Assembly (NCBI RefSeq): GCF_014770435.1
Contig: NZ_CP061739.1
Span: 1,240,001 to 1,304,000, forward strand
Reading direction: 5' to 3'
DNA length: 64,000 nucleotides
Source of the DNA: Psychrobacter sp. 28M-43
GTDB lineage: Bacteria; Pseudomonadota; Gammaproteobacteria; Pseudomonadales; Moraxellaceae
This document shows positions 17,117-26,833 of this stretch, piece by piece (within the stretch, counting starts at the first letter, position 1; each line of letters starts with the position of its first letter). Below the pieces are notes generated by a model, which was not told the DNA's origin, ran no database searches, and saw nothing but the letters and a program-made list of their open reading frames with translations. The position numbers and the translations under genes are program-made.

Positions 17117-17425
17117 TTAAAGCTTCAACAGCTCTTTTTCAACTTCATTGAGAAATGCTTCGATGTTAGCTTCATGACGCTGATAAAACGTCCATTGTCC
17201 ATGGCGTTCGGACGTAACCAATCCTGCTTTTTTTAACACACCCATATAATTTGAAATGGTTGATTGCGACAATCCAGCTTTTTCTTGGATGTAGCTGACG
17301 CATACACCATCCAAATTAGCATGCTCTGGTAATGACGCTGGAAAGTTCGACCTGTCCTTCAACCACTTTATGATTTGACGACGCATGGGGTTGTTAAGTG
17401 CAGATATTATGTTTTCTGTATTCAT
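17117..17425 (-). CDS. ArsR-family winged-helix transcriptional regulator
   Basis: The 102 residues form one winged-helix domain: LNNPMRRQIIKWLKD (helix 1), then SYIQEKAGLSQSTISNYMGVLKKAGLV (recognition helix) and SERHGQWTFYQRHEANIEAFL (wing). No CXC metal-binding motif is present, so metal sensing is unlikely; many such members respond to small molecules or oxidation. The only Cys (CVSYIQ) is near the helix-turn-helix. It lies alone, convergent with the SulP gene, and its target is not evident. Confidence 0.85.
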   Translation of the reverse strand: MNTENIISALNNPMRRQIIKWLKDRSNFPASLPEHANLDGVCVSYIQEKAGLSQSTISNYMGVLKKAGLVTSERHGQWTFYQRHEANIEAFLNEVEKELLKL

Positions 17426-17968
17426 AAAATGTGTGATATCGATACCTAGTTAATAATCAACAACTGTCAGAGTGAAACATTAGATTTTTAGCTTACTCAT
17501 TATGGGTCTAGACACCAAAGCGGAGTAGAATCTATCTACCACCAATGTGCTAATCATATACAAATAAACGGCTACTAGTAGGATACTGCTTATAACTAGC
17601 GTTTATATTCTGACTATACGTTGCTATAACAGTAGAGTATACAGCCAAAACCAGTTTAATTATGACAGTTGTACTGTCTAGTCATCGGAATATTGTCGAA
17701 TAGTAATAATATATGACGGGTAAAAAAAGACTGTTTTAAATCGAATCTAACACTAAACGTTGTTACGACTGACTTATTAAATACACGTTAGTTCTTTACC
17801 AAACCAGCAGTAAAATAGTATTAGAAAGCTTCTGACATGACAAGGGCGTGTTGAATATTCAACACGCCCTTGATGCTTTATGTTCTTAAATTTTATTAAG
17901 CTTTTTTATTAATTTAGTTAGCATCGCGGTCGTGTGCCAAAAAATCTAATAAACATCGTCGTGATATT
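17426..17968. other. Intergenic region with perfect 32-bp palindrome
   Basis: 543 bp of AT-rich sequence between two minus-strand genes. The only strong feature is the palindrome at 17841-17872, listed separately. I saw no gene. Confidence 0.4.
17841..17872. repeat. Perfect 32-bp palindrome (probable terminator of the DUF2798 operon)
   Basis: CAAGGGCGTGTTGAAT is followed immediately by its exact reverse complement. It lies ~97 bp past the DUF2798 stop. Neither side has a long T run, so termination is plausible but not typical. Confidence 0.6.
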
Positions 17969-18484
17969 TTAACTTTTTAGAAATGCCTCAATTTTTGGTT
18001 TAATAGTCATAGAAATGATGACCATTAACGTCAATCCTACTGGTAATGCAACTAGAAACCCTTCTAACCAACCGTTCAAAAATGCTGTTCGATTGGCAAA
18101 ACCAATCGTCTTTGAGGCAGTACTAAAGGCCAACATAGACTCCATGATACAAGCCATCAATACACCTGTGATGAGATTTCGCTTGTACGCTTTGGTATTA
18201 GGTAGCTTATAATTAATAAATTTTGTGACTAGACCCATCAGTAAGAAGCCAATCGGCATGATCGCATACGCCGCCAGTAGCGCTCTAGACCAGTCTATAA
18301 AAAATGTATCGGAATATCCGATATTCATATAGGTCATCACACCTGTTAAGAGACCACCTATGACAGTCATTAAGGCAAGTATTAACAACACTTTGTAGAG
18401 CAACGGTGTCTTTTTAGTGCCATCATTCTTAGCGCCACCACTTTTAGAGCCATCAATGAGCAGGGTCTCGGTATTTGCCGGCAT
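17969..18484 (-). CDS. DUF2798-family membrane protein
   Basis: The 171 residues have a short polar N-terminus and four membrane segments (about 30-50, 63-85, 105-122, 140-162). They form two similar halves, each an alpha-hairpin ending in a Trp/Pro motif (IDWSRALLAAYAIMPIGF and NGWLEGFLVALPVGL), as expected for a duplicated DUF2798 unit. Function of the family is unknown. It is last in a three-gene operon after marR and a siderophore-interacting flavoprotein (30-bp gap), which hints at a link with iron uptake or with the stress sensed by the MarR protein. Confidence 0.82.
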   Translation of the reverse strand: MPANTETLLIDGSKSGGAKNDGTKKTPLLYKVLLILALMTVIGGLLTGVMTYMNIGYSDTFFIDWSRALLAAYAIMPIGFLLMGLVTKFINYKLPNTKAYKRNLITGVLMACIMESMLAFSTASKTIGFANRTAFLNGWLEGFLVALPVGLTLMVIISMTIKPKIEAFLKS

Positions 18485-18514
18485 CGTTATTTTCCTATCA
18501 TAAAGAGCGTTTAA

Positions 18515-19309
18515 TTAGTCGGTGTTTTTTTCTGCCTGTCGATCGCTTACAGATTGGTCTTCTGCAACACCTGCTTTCCAGTAAGAAAAGGCATATAGCT
18601 CATCCTTAGACCACTGTTGCTCGACTTTTAGGTAATGACGTAGGGCTTTGACAGATGAGAATTCGCTAGCGATATAAGCAAAACGGCTCTGCTCTGCAGT
18701 TGGCAAATCGAGAGATTTTACTGTGTCGATTAATTGACTGCCTTGCGTTGGATCTGGGTTATGTAACCATGTCATGGTGATATTGGCTGCTGTCGGCAAT
18801 TCTTGCTCATCTTCTGTACCGTGCACTTCGATGATGCATTGACCAGTCGCACTGGCAGGCAAGGTTTCTAGTATTGAGCCGAGCACTGGTATCGCTGTGG
18901 CATCGCCAATCAGTAGAAAATTATCTGCATCGGGACAAAGCGCTTTGGTTTTAGGCTTCATTAAGATACCAACCTCGTCGCCAACCTCAGCATGAGTGGC
19001 CCAGCCTGAAGCAGGCGCCTCATCACCATGAGCAACAAAATCAATCCAGATCTGTTGTTTTGCTACATCAGCGCCGCGGTGAGTATAAGTGCGGACAACG
19101 AATGTAGTATTGTCATTTAGATCAATTGGTTGAGCTTTATCGACAGGGATAAGCATTTTGTTATTTGCGCCGACTGTCATGGTCGCGATATTGGCAATAG
19201 TATCTGCTTGTCCTGTGAGGTATATACGGAGGTAGTGCGGAGTAATCATTTGCTTGTGAGCAACGGTCATGATTTCGCGTACTGGTTTTTGATTTATTGT
19301 GTTATTCAT
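18515..19309 (-). CDS. Siderophore-interacting FAD-binding reductase family protein
   Basis: The 264 residues fit the SIP/ViuB family: an FAD domain with RTYTHRG (flavin contact), IDFVAHGDEAPASGWA, then a Rossmann-like domain with FLLIGDATAIPVLGSIL and the C-terminal SYWKAGVAED signature. Such enzymes reduce ferric siderophores in the cytoplasm to release iron. It lies 16 bp after marR and 30 bp before the DUF2798 gene. No ferric-uptake (Fur) box was seen; control by MarR is more likely here. A polar tail of ~15 residues follows the signature. Confidence 0.9.
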   Translation of the reverse strand: MNNTINQKPVREIMTVAHKQMITPHYLRIYLTGQADTIANIATMTVGANNKMLIPVDKAQPIDLNDNTTFVVRTYTHRGADVAKQQIWIDFVAHGDEAPASGWATHAEVGDEVGILMKPKTKALCPDADNFLLIGDATAIPVLGSILETLPASATGQCIIEVHGTEDEQELPTAANITMTWLHNPDPTQGSQLIDTVKSLDLPTAEQSRFAYIASEFSSVKALRHYLKVEQQWSKDELYAFSYWKAGVAEDQSVSDRQAEKNTD

Positions 19310-19325
19310 ACGGATCTGTCCTTAC

Positions 19326-19769
19326 TTATTTATCGGTAGTCTTGCTAGTGCCAACGTTGTCTATCATGGTGCGACTGACACGGAAAAATAACGCAAGCTC
19401 TACGAGGCTTAAATCTTTCGTTAATTGCTGTCTTGTCCATTCCTCTGCTGCATCAAGCTTTGTCATAACCTCTTCACCTTTAGGGGTCAGCTGTAGTAAT
19501 TGGCTACGACCATCAAGCGGGTTTTCTGTCTTTAATATTAGCTCAGCTGCTAAAAGGTCATTTAAGGCACGGGTGATTTGCGCTTTGTCTCGCTGCATAT
19601 GCTTAGAGATAGATAGCGCAGTGCTATTCGGGTTATAACAAACGCCTTTTAAGGTTCTGATATTGGTCACTGACAACTCTACCCCTTGCTGGCGAATGCC
19701 TTCGAGCAGTAGGTTGGTATAGGTATGCATCAATTGATGTAGTGTTTCGCTCAATGAATTGTTAGACAT
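19326..19769 (-). CDS. MarR-family transcriptional regulator
   Basis: The 147 residues carry the winged helix-turn-helix of MarR proteins: VTNIRTLKGVCYNPNSTALSI, then HMQRDKAQITRALNDLLAAELI (recognition helix) and the wing ENPLDGRSQLLQLTPKG, flanked by dimerisation helices. It is first in the operon marR-SIP-DUF2798. Its promoter carries two inverted repeats that look like its own operators, so autoregulation is likely. The single Cys (GVCYN) could be redox-active, but this is a guess. Confidence 0.9.
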   Translation of the reverse strand: MSNNSLSETLHQLMHTYTNLLLEGIRQQGVELSVTNIRTLKGVCYNPNSTALSISKHMQRDKAQITRALNDLLAAELILKTENPLDGRSQLLQLTPKGEEVMTKLDAAEEWTRQQLTKDLSLVELALFFRVSRTMIDNVGTSKTTDK

Positions 19770-19784
19770 AAAAACTCTTTGATA

Positions 19785-19830
19785 TAGTTGATAGAAGCAA
19801 CTATATAGAATAAGGTTGACAGTGTCAACT
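19785..19830 (-). promoter_or_regulatory. marR operon promoter with overlapping operators
   Basis: On the minus strand TTGACA (19828-19823), a 17-bp spacer and TATAGT (19805-19800) form a near-consensus promoter. The -35 lies inside the palindrome GTTGACA-N-TGTCAAC (19815-19829). A second inverted repeat, AGTTG-N7-CAACT (19785-19801), covers the start-site region. Placement over both core elements fits repression by the downstream MarR protein. Confidence 0.72.
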
Positions 19831-20053
19831 ATAAAGTGTTTTTTGAAGGAATGTGTCTATCTAAACTTGAATAGTTTTGAATAAGAGAAGACAGTAGAAG
19901 GTAAAGTAAATAGGGGTGTATATTGAATAAGGAGCGCTTGGGTTAAAGAGATTTATGACTAGGAGGCTATGCATTTATGGAGCTTTGTAATTAAGTAGCT
20001 TAGTAATTAATAAACACAGTGATTAATAAGTTCTAGAATTAAAAAGCAGGCAC

Positions 20054-20085
20054 AAAAAAAGCTGAGATATACTCAGCTTTTTTAT
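20054..20085. terminator. Bidirectional intrinsic terminator after rpoD
   Basis: AAAAAAGCTGAG pairs with CTCAGCTTTTTT around ATATA, with A/T tracts either side; it lies 53 bp past the rpoD stop. Confidence 0.85.
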
Positions 20086-20137
20086 TTTTAGCAACTATCT
20101 GAAACCTATTAGCTAGGCTCAGTATTTCTCTGAGAAT

Positions 20138-22087
20138 CTAGTCATTTTCAAGGAAAGAGCGCAAGTGCTCAGAACGTGATGGATGGCGCAATTTACGTAA
20201 TGCTTTTGCTTCGATCTGACGAATACGCTCACGCGTTACATCAAACTGCTTGCCGACTTCTTCTAGAGTATGATCCGTTGGCATATCGATACCGAAACGC
20301 ATTTTTAGGACACGCGCTTCACGCTCAGTCAGGTTACCGAGTACATCACGAGTCGCTTCTTGCAGGCCAGCAGCCGTCGCATCATCCACAGGACTTGAGA
20401 TTGTACCATCTTCTATGAAATCACCTAGGTGCGAATCTTCATCATCACCGATAGGGGTTTCCATAGAGATAGGTTCTTTAGCAATCTTCAGCACTTTACG
20501 GACTTTAACTTCGTCCATCTCTAAGCGTTCGCCTAATTCCTCAGGTGTTGGCTCGCGACCCATTTCCTGTAGCAATTGACGTGAGACACGGTTTATCTTG
20601 TTGATCGTCTCAATCATATGCACAGGAATACGAATGGTGCGCGCTTGGTCAGCGATAGAGCGAGTAATCGCCTGACGAATCCACCAAGTAGCATAGGTCG
20701 AGAACTTATAACCACGACGATATTCGAACTTGTCAACGGCTTTCATCAGACCGATGTTACCTTCTTGGATAAGATCCAAGAACTGTAGGCCACGGTTGGT
20801 ATATTTCTTCGCGATAGAGATAACCAGACGTAGGTTAGCTTCAACCATTTCTTTTTTCGCGCGGCGAGCTTTTGCTTCACCAACTGCCATACGACGTGCC
20901 ACATCTTTCATGTCGTGGATTTTCATGTCGAGCTGCTGTTCGTAATCACGAATGCGACGTTGTAATAAAATAACGTCATCAGTGACTTTTTCTAGCGTAC
21001 CAGCAAATGCAGGCTTACCTTTGATACGCTCAATCAACCAATCTACGTTAGTCTCATTGCTAGGGAAGGTCTTACGGAACTCTTCACGCGGCATACGACC
21101 ACGGCGAATTACCAGACGCATAATCTGACGTTCTTGCTTACGCACGTCGTCATAGACGTCATGCATGATGGCCATGACCTGATCTGACAAGCGGTTGTTT
21201 AGCTTCAACATCATAAAGCGTTCAGCAAGTAGGGCATACGCGGTATCAGCCTGTACGCTACCACGGCCATAATCTAGCAAGGCTTGCTTGGCTTTAATGA
21301 ATAGATGCTCGATCTCTTCTAGACGCAAACGAACTTCTTCTGGATCAAGACCGCTGGTTTCTTCTTCAGCTTCGTCTTCAACGTCATCTTCGTCTTCGTC
21401 GTCATCATCAAGCGCGGCTGCTTTCGCATTGACCTTGGCTTTGATAACTGGTGGGTTTTCTTTTTCTTCTTTAATGCGCTCACGCTCTTCTTTCGCTGCT
21501 TCTTTTGCTTCTTGGGCTGCAATTTTATCTTCTTCGGTTTCAGGGTCTAAGAAACCAGTGATGACGTCAGATAGCTTTTTTTCGCCATCTTGTACTTTTT
21601 GATACTCGTCAAGGACAAACTGTACGGTACCAGGCCAGTAAGACATGGCATGCTGCACATCACGAATACCTTCTTCGATACGCTTAGCAATGGCAATTTC
21701 GCCTTCGCGAGTCAATAGATCAACCGTACCCATTTCACGCATATACATACGTACAGGGTCAGTGGTACGACCAGGCTCAGTTTCAACAGAGGCGAGTACT
21801 GCCGCTGCCTCATCTGCTGCCATATCATCATCACTTGAATCATCGTTCATCAAGATGTCATCGGCATCAGGAGCTGATTCAAAGATTTTGATACCGACAT
21901 CGGTCAGCATTTGCACAATGTCTTCGATCTGATCGCTTTCGGTAATAGAGTCGGGCAGCTGGTCATTCACCTCAGCGTAGGTAAGATACCCTTGCTCTTT
22001 GCCCATTTGGATTAAGGTGGCCAGTTGAGATGTGGACTTAGAAACTGACTTATCGTTCATAAATACTCGCTTACTTGCATCGGACAT
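20138..22087 (-). CDS. rpoD: RNA polymerase primary sigma factor (sigma-70)
   Basis: The 649 residues have region 1.1 ([20 protein letters not shown]), region 1.2 ([21 protein letters not shown]), a long non-conserved region with an acidic run (about 220-245), region 2 ([37 protein letters not shown]), region 3 and region 4.2 ([20 protein letters not shown], ending LRSFLEND). It directs transcription of housekeeping genes. A second Met at residue 10 (MNDKSVSK) with GCGAG upstream is a possible start; neither start has a strong ribosome-binding site. It lies ~500 bp after dnaG on the same strand, the relic of the rpsU-dnaG-rpoD operon (no rpsU here). Confidence 0.98.
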   Translation of the reverse strand: MSDASKRVFMNDKSVSKSTSQLATLIQMGKEQGYLTYAEVNDQLPDSITESDQIEDIVQMLTDVGIKIFESAPDADDILMNDDSSDDDMAADEAAAVLASVETEPGRTTDPVRMYMREMGTVDLLTREGEIAIAKRIEEGIRDVQHAMSYWPGTVQFVLDEYQKVQDGEKKLSDVITGFLDPETEEDKIAAQEAKEAAKEERERIKEEKENPPVIKAKVNAKAAALDDDDEDEDDVEDEAEEETSGLDPEEVRLRLEEIEHLFIKAKQALLDYGRGSVQADTAYALLAERFMMLKLNNRLSDQVMAIMHDVYDDVRKQERQIMRLVIRRGRMPREEFRKTFPSNETNVDWLIERIKGKPAFAGTLEKVTDDVILLQRRIRDYEQQLDMKIHDMKDVARRMAVGEAKARRAKKEMVEANLRLVISIAKKYTNRGLQFLDLIQEGNIGLMKAVDKFEYRRGYKFSTYATWWIRQAITRSIADQARTIRIPVHMIETINKINRVSRQLLQEMGREPTPEELGERLEMDEVKVRKVLKIAKEPISMETPIGDDEDSHLGDFIEDGTISSPVDDATAAGLQEATRDVLGNLTEREARVLKMRFGIDMPTDHTLEEVGKQFDVTRERIRQIEAKALRKLRHPSRSEHLRSFLEND

Positions 22088-22270
22088 TTTTATATTGTGA
22101 CTCGCTATCGCTCGCTCTTTGCGTTGATCTTATCAATCGATTGATCAAAATATGGCGTAGAGGTTGTCAATAATATCAAAAATGAGTTGATATGAATAAA
22201 GGCTCAAAACACTACAATAACAATGCTGATAAACAGCTAAAAATTAAAAAAGCTAAAAAGACTTCAATAC

Positions 22271-22356
22271 AGTACCTAAAAAAATATAGTACTTAAAATT
22301 TAATACTCAAAAATAGTATCTAAAAGCTGATACATAAAAATAATACCTAAAATTTG
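22271..22356. repeat. Degenerate AT-rich tandem repeats upstream of rpoD
   Basis: About six imperfect copies of a 13-17 bp unit with consensus near (A/G)TAC(C/T)TAAAAATA: starts at about 22272, 22289, 22303, 22316, 22330 and 22342. They occupy the dnaG-rpoD gap, 185-270 bp before the rpoD start. No known element matches. Confidence 0.5.
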
Positions 22357-22590
22357 TGCTTAACGATGCATGCTCACAACCATCCACCAAGCAGTGCTGT
22401 CAATATACAGCGACACAGTTTAACACAGACCACAGTCGTCAAGCACGAGCTAGTGATAGCTACCGACCATTTTTTACTGATTATTTGCCATCAGCCAAAT
22501 GATTTGGGAGCGACTCATGCTACTGGGCATAATCATTAGTAGTGGGGGCAGCTGCTAGACTTTTAAAGGGTCAACATTTGAAATTAGACA
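22357..22590. other. dnaG-rpoD gap, dnaG-proximal part
   Basis: Together with the repeats this gap is 503 bp (22088-22590). No terminator hairpin with a T run is obvious after dnaG, so read-through into rpoD is possible. A 61-codon frame here has no protein-like features. Confidence 0.35.
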
Positions 22591-24777
22591 TTAAGACTGC
22601 ACAGTGACCATCTGTGCCGATTGCTCTGCCTGCTGTGCCCGTAGCCAATCATTCAATAATTGGGTTTGTTTGCGGACGATCGCAAGCTTAATATGATCTG
22701 GGTTCTGTATCAGCTCTTGTATTTTTTTCTTCATGTTGCGCTCAAGCAGCTGACTGACTAGCTCTTCGATTAGGCCATCAAGCCCCAAAATATTGCGTGC
22801 TGTTAGCGCTTTATAGAAGCCGCCCCAATTACGGCTGAGCATGTCTTGGGTCGCAGGCTTTACGTTCGATAAGATAAAATGCGCCGCTGCATTGACATCT
22901 TTTGGTAGGTAATTAAGACAGCGCTTGATAGTACTTACGATGTCTAGCAGAGCAGCATCTTGCAAGTCTTCCCAGGCAAGAGGACGCAGAGTATCAGGCG
23001 ATGCTTTTTGTTTAATGTGGGCAGGTAGGTGTAAGCCATTAATCCCTGACTGTTGCCAAATCGACTCAATAGGGTCGTCGATTAACGCGCGAGGCTGAAA
23101 CAAAAAGCAAAGCTGCAATTGCTGACTGATGGTCATATCACCATCAAAATCTAACAGCGCATCTTTGGCCTCGACATTCTGACTGCGTTTACCGCCAAGC
23201 TTTTGATAAACATCATTGTTAAGCAAATAGCGAAAGCTACTGCCTTTAGGTAAGGCAGTCGTCAACGAGCGTACTTGGGACATGAGCTTGGCTTTGCCTT
23301 CAGCCAGACTCATGTCATAACGTTCACTCAAATACGCAAAAATATACTGTGATAGCGGCATGGCATTAGCGATTTGCTCACGCATGGCATCGCTGCCCTG
23401 ACTCTTAATAAAAGTATCAGGATCATGATTGTTAGGCAGGGTTAAAAACCGCAGCTCTTTATCATCGGCCAATACAGGCAGGGCAACTTCAAGTGTACGC
23501 CAAGCGGCTTTTTGTCCTGCACTATCTCCATCAAAGCTTAAAGTAAGCGTTGGATTGAGTGTCAGTAGACGCGATATTTGGCTTTCATTAATCGCTGTAC
23601 CCATCGAGGCGATTGCCCCATAGATACCCGCTTGATACAGGGCAATCACATCCATATAGCCTTCGACCACCAGCCAGCTATCTGCACGCTGCTGACGTGA
23701 TTCATAATAGCCGTATAGTACATGCTGCTTATGAAAGACGGGCGAGTCTGAGGAGTTGATATATTTAGGCTTTACTTCGTCATCAAGCGCTCGACCACCA
23801 AAACCAATGGTGCGGCCTTGATTGTCGCGAATTGGGAAGATGACTCGGTCGCGCAATAGATCGTAGTCGCGGCCAGACTCTGACTGACGTACCAATCCTA
23901 AGGCTTTTAGACCCTCAATATCCTGCGGAAATTGATGCTCAAGATGCTGCCAACCAAATGGTGCATAGCCCAGACCAAAGGTTTCAAAGATGTCTTCGGT
24001 GATACCGCGTGATAAAAAGTAGTGCTTGGCATGGGGATGCGTGGTCAGATTGTGCTGATAGAACTGTTGGATTTGCTCTAGCAGCTCATATAGATTGCCA
24101 TCTTTATCATTGATTTGGTCAATACCATGAGTGTCCTGCATACCAGTGCTAGTATCGGTATCTGTCAACCATGCTGGCGGATAGCCACTATCGTCTGCAT
24201 GGTTTGGCAAATACGGCTCTGAGGAATACGAGTCCATCGAATAGGACGCTGAATCATACGCTTCTAAGGGTGGAAAATTCTCATAGCCCTGATTGTCATC
24301 GTAACTAGGCTGATCTATGTAATTTTGGTCACTTTGGGCAACATTGTCTTGATGGTTGTTGTCTTTATTTGCACCATCTTGATTTACTTTGCTATGTTCT
24401 ACAGTTGGTTTAGGTACATTGTGCACAGGCGGCGGTGCAATAGGTTTGGGTGCGCGACGTTGATAACTAACGTTTTGCTGCTCTTCTTTCGGCACTTCAA
24501 TGCCTGTTTGTTTTGATAGTTCATTGACCGCTTCAATGAATGTCAAATTCTCATAATCACGCAAAAAACTGATGGCATTGCCACCGACGCTACAGCCGAA
24601 GCAGTGATAGATGTTTTTTTGTGGATTGACATAAAAAGAAGGCGATTTTTCACCGTGAAAAGGACAGCAGCCTTTATATTCACTACCAGCCCGTTTAAGC
24701 GTGGTGTGTTTACCAATGATGCTGATCAGGTCAGCTTGGCTATTTAGTTGTTCAAGAATATGGTTAGGAATGCTCAT
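22591..24777 (-). CDS. dnaG: DNA primase
   Basis: The 728 residues start with the CHC2 zinc domain (ligands Cys38, His41, Cys59, Cys62 in CCPFHGEKSPSFYV and YHCFGC), then the catalytic core (YFLSRGITEDIFETFGLGYA; RVIFPIRDNQGRTIGFGGRAL) and TOPRIM domain (WLVVEGYMDVIALYQAGI, LSFDGDSAGQKAAWR), then the helicase-binding C-terminal region. It makes primers for DNA replication. The linker between zinc and core (about 101-225) is some 100 residues longer than in E. coli (581 residues in total) and is rich in Asp, Asn, Gln, Ser, Tyr and Pro. Followed by rpoD. Confidence 0.97.
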   Translation of the reverse strand: MSIPNHILEQLNSQADLISIIGKHTTLKRAGSEYKGCCPFHGEKSPSFYVNPQKNIYHCFGCSVGGNAISFLRDYENLTFIEAVNELSKQTGIEVPKEEQQNVSYQRRAPKPIAPPPVHNVPKPTVEHSKVNQDGANKDNNHQDNVAQSDQNYIDQPSYDDNQGYENFPPLEAYDSASYSMDSYSSEPYLPNHADDSGYPPAWLTDTDTSTGMQDTHGIDQINDKDGNLYELLEQIQQFYQHNLTTHPHAKHYFLSRGITEDIFETFGLGYAPFGWQHLEHQFPQDIEGLKALGLVRQSESGRDYDLLRDRVIFPIRDNQGRTIGFGGRALDDEVKPKYINSSDSPVFHKQHVLYGYYESRQQRADSWLVVEGYMDVIALYQAGIYGAIASMGTAINESQISRLLTLNPTLTLSFDGDSAGQKAAWRTLEVALPVLADDKELRFLTLPNNHDPDTFIKSQGSDAMREQIANAMPLSQYIFAYLSERYDMSLAEGKAKLMSQVRSLTTALPKGSSFRYLLNNDVYQKLGGKRSQNVEAKDALLDFDGDMTISQQLQLCFLFQPRALIDDPIESIWQQSGINGLHLPAHIKQKASPDTLRPLAWEDLQDAALLDIVSTIKRCLNYLPKDVNAAAHFILSNVKPATQDMLSRNWGGFYKALTARNILGLDGLIEELVSQLLERNMKKKIQELIQNPDHIKLAIVRKQTQLLNDWLRAQQAEQSAQMVTVQS

Positions 24778-24836
24778 ACAAAAAACAGTTTACCATAGGT
24801 CGATTATGTTGGGGCAGAGGTAATAAGGTACTGCTA

Positions 24837-24869
24837 GAAAAATAAGGCCAACATAATGTTGACCTTATT
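24837..24869 (-). terminator. Intrinsic terminator after bamD
   Basis: Minus-strand AATAAGGTCAACAT pairs with ATGTTGGCCTTATT (one G-U), followed by a T run; 56 bp past the bamD stop. Confidence 0.82.
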
Positions 24870-24924
24870 ATCAATGAATACAGACTGTGTTAGTTAGGCT
24901 AAGCTAAGAAGAGACTTTACGTAA

Positions 24925-26106
24925 TCAATTATTATCCATATCACTCACACTGTCGTCATTTAGCGTAGTGCGGCGTGTTGGATTGGTATTTAGTGGATCG
25001 ACGTTGGCTTCTCTTGCAGTCGAGCCAGTACTTGATTGGCTGGTCACGCGCTCAGCTGATGCTTCAGGCAGACCTAAGCCTACGCTAATACCATTACGTG
25101 CAGCAGCATTATTGGCGACTGGAGTATTGGCAGGCGTCGTGTTAGTCCCTGCTAGTCTCAACTGGGCTGCATTACGAATCATTTGTGTCTTAGTTGCGCC
25201 GTTATACTCGCCAGATGCGACTGATTTGTCAGTTGTGTTCGAACGACCAAGCTTACCAAAGGTAATCTTATTGAGCCAAGTACGGTCACGCTTGGTGCTT
25301 AATTTCACACTACCGTTGCTGGTTAGCATTTCTGGATAGTTGATCTGCAACAGCGTTTTGTACTCATTGGCCAAATCGTTTAGACCAAGTTTTTCATGGC
25401 TATAAGCTAGTACCGCAAGAGCATCTGGGGTTGACTCACTCAGCGGGTAGTACTGGAACACCCATTTGGCACGGTTGACCGCTGCTACATAAGCTTCACG
25501 CTCGATATACCAATTGGCTGCGCTCATTTCGCTCTCAGCAAACTGGTTATAGATGAACGTCATACGCTGAGCGGCATCTGGTGCATATGGGCTGTTTGGA
25601 TATTTATTGATAAGCTCTTGGAAGTTGGCAAAGGCAATACGCAAATACGCGGTATCACGCTCAGCTTGGTTCAGTTTAAAGAGCTTTAGGCTCTCAGATG
25701 AACCTTCCATATTGGCAACGCCGCGCACATAGTAGGCGTAGCTGACTTGTGGGTTAGACGGGTAGAGACGGATAAACTGCTCAGCACTTGCTGCCGCCAT
25801 CTCATACTTGTCACCTTCGTATTGTGCATACATCATGTCAAGCAAGGCTTGCTCAGCGTACTGTCCGGTTGGATAGAATGTGCGCAGATTGGTCAGCTCT
25901 TCGATACCTTGGATATAGTGACCTTTGTCAATCTGATTGACGGCCTCGTTATAATATCCTTGCTCTGACTTTTCAGCTGTTTCTACTGCCTCACCATCTT
26001 TGGCGCCAGTTAGATTTTTGAAAGTCTGGCAACCCACTAGATTGACGCTAAGCGCCAGTAAGGTTATTGAGGACAGTTTGATAAACGTATTGCCAACAGC
26101 TTGCAT
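24925..26106 (-). CDS. bamD: Outer membrane assembly lipoprotein BamD
   Basis: From ATG at 26106 the protein is 393 residues: signal peptide with lipobox LVGC (lipidated Cys26), then five TPR-like repeats (QGYYNEAVNQIDKGHYIQGI, FYPTGQYAEQALLDMMYAQY, LYPSNPQVSYAYYVRGVANM, KYPNSPYAPDAAQRM, YYPLSESTPDALAVLAYSH). BamD is an essential part of the BAM complex that inserts outer-membrane proteins. The frame is open to 26151, but GGAG eight bases before 26106 and the signal peptide fix the start. A Thr/Asn/Ala-rich tail of ~130 residues follows the TPRs; E. coli BamD (245 residues) lacks it. Divergent from rluD-pgeF. Confidence 0.93.
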   Translation of the reverse strand: MQAVGNTFIKLSSITLLALSVNLVGCQTFKNLTGAKDGEAVETAEKSEQGYYNEAVNQIDKGHYIQGIEELTNLRTFYPTGQYAEQALLDMMYAQYEGDKYEMAAASAEQFIRLYPSNPQVSYAYYVRGVANMEGSSESLKLFKLNQAERDTAYLRIAFANFQELINKYPNSPYAPDAAQRMTFIYNQFAESEMSAANWYIEREAYVAAVNRAKWVFQYYPLSESTPDALAVLAYSHEKLGLNDLANEYKTLLQINYPEMLTSNGSVKLSTKRDRTWLNKITFGKLGRSNTTDKSVASGEYNGATKTQMIRNAAQLRLAGTNTTPANTPVANNAAARNGISVGLGLPEASAERVTSQSSTGSTAREANVDPLNTNPTRRTTLNDDSVSDMDNN

Positions 26107-26833
26107 ACTTCTTCTCCGACACAAGACGCATAATAGCAGCGGCGCTATCATGCTATATAAAAGGTTAGTGATAAAAAACGACGCTAAATAGTCAGCGATC
26201 CACCAGCAAAAATTTTTTATCGAATGCAGTTTTTGTTATGACGTATTGTACTGATAGATTGGGTCTGATACATAGCGCTTGTATAGTAAGCCAGTCATAG
26301 ACCACATGAATTTAGCCATAATCAAACGGTTTAAATGGCAAACACGATCAACAAAGCCCAATGCTATTTTCATACTGTATCTAAATACGGCATTCGCATA
26401 CAGTGCCATAGCATACAGCAAAACATGGCTATACTTTATAGAATAACATTTGCTACGTCTATTTTTTCGCCATCTATATTGTATAGGCAGTTTAACATGA
26501 GCGGCTGTCACGAGCGATATCGAATGTCGCTAGCATGAGTAAATATACAGTAAATTACAGCAATGTCATGTTCTAGAGAGTTAAGCGAGGCATCTTACAG
26601 CCCAAAGATATGCTCAAAAATTAACAGATAGCATGCAGCTTCTATAGGGCTTATGCGTGCGACATGATACACTAGAGCGGTATTGTCTTCGCTTTTTTGT
26701 ACCTTAAAGGTGGTTATCTGCCATTTATAGGCAAAGACTATAATAAAAAAACGACAATTTTTTATACTGCTATTTATAATACTATCTTCGAAGTCACCTT
26801 ACAAAACACTGTCAGGGGCTTTGCCACGTATCA
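26107..26833. other. Divergent intergenic region bamD / rluD
   Basis: 727 bp. It must hold the promoters of both genes. Two 67-91 codon frames on opposite strands overlap one another here and look like chance. No clear operator or RNA was seen. Confidence 0.35.

Noticed and set aside
26107..26151. 15-residue extension of BamD
   Set aside because: The signal peptide and GGAG fix the start at 26106.
26236..26511. 91-codon frame between bamD and rluD
   Set aside because: Overlapped by an opposite-strand frame of similar length; no start signal; lies in a divergent promoter region.
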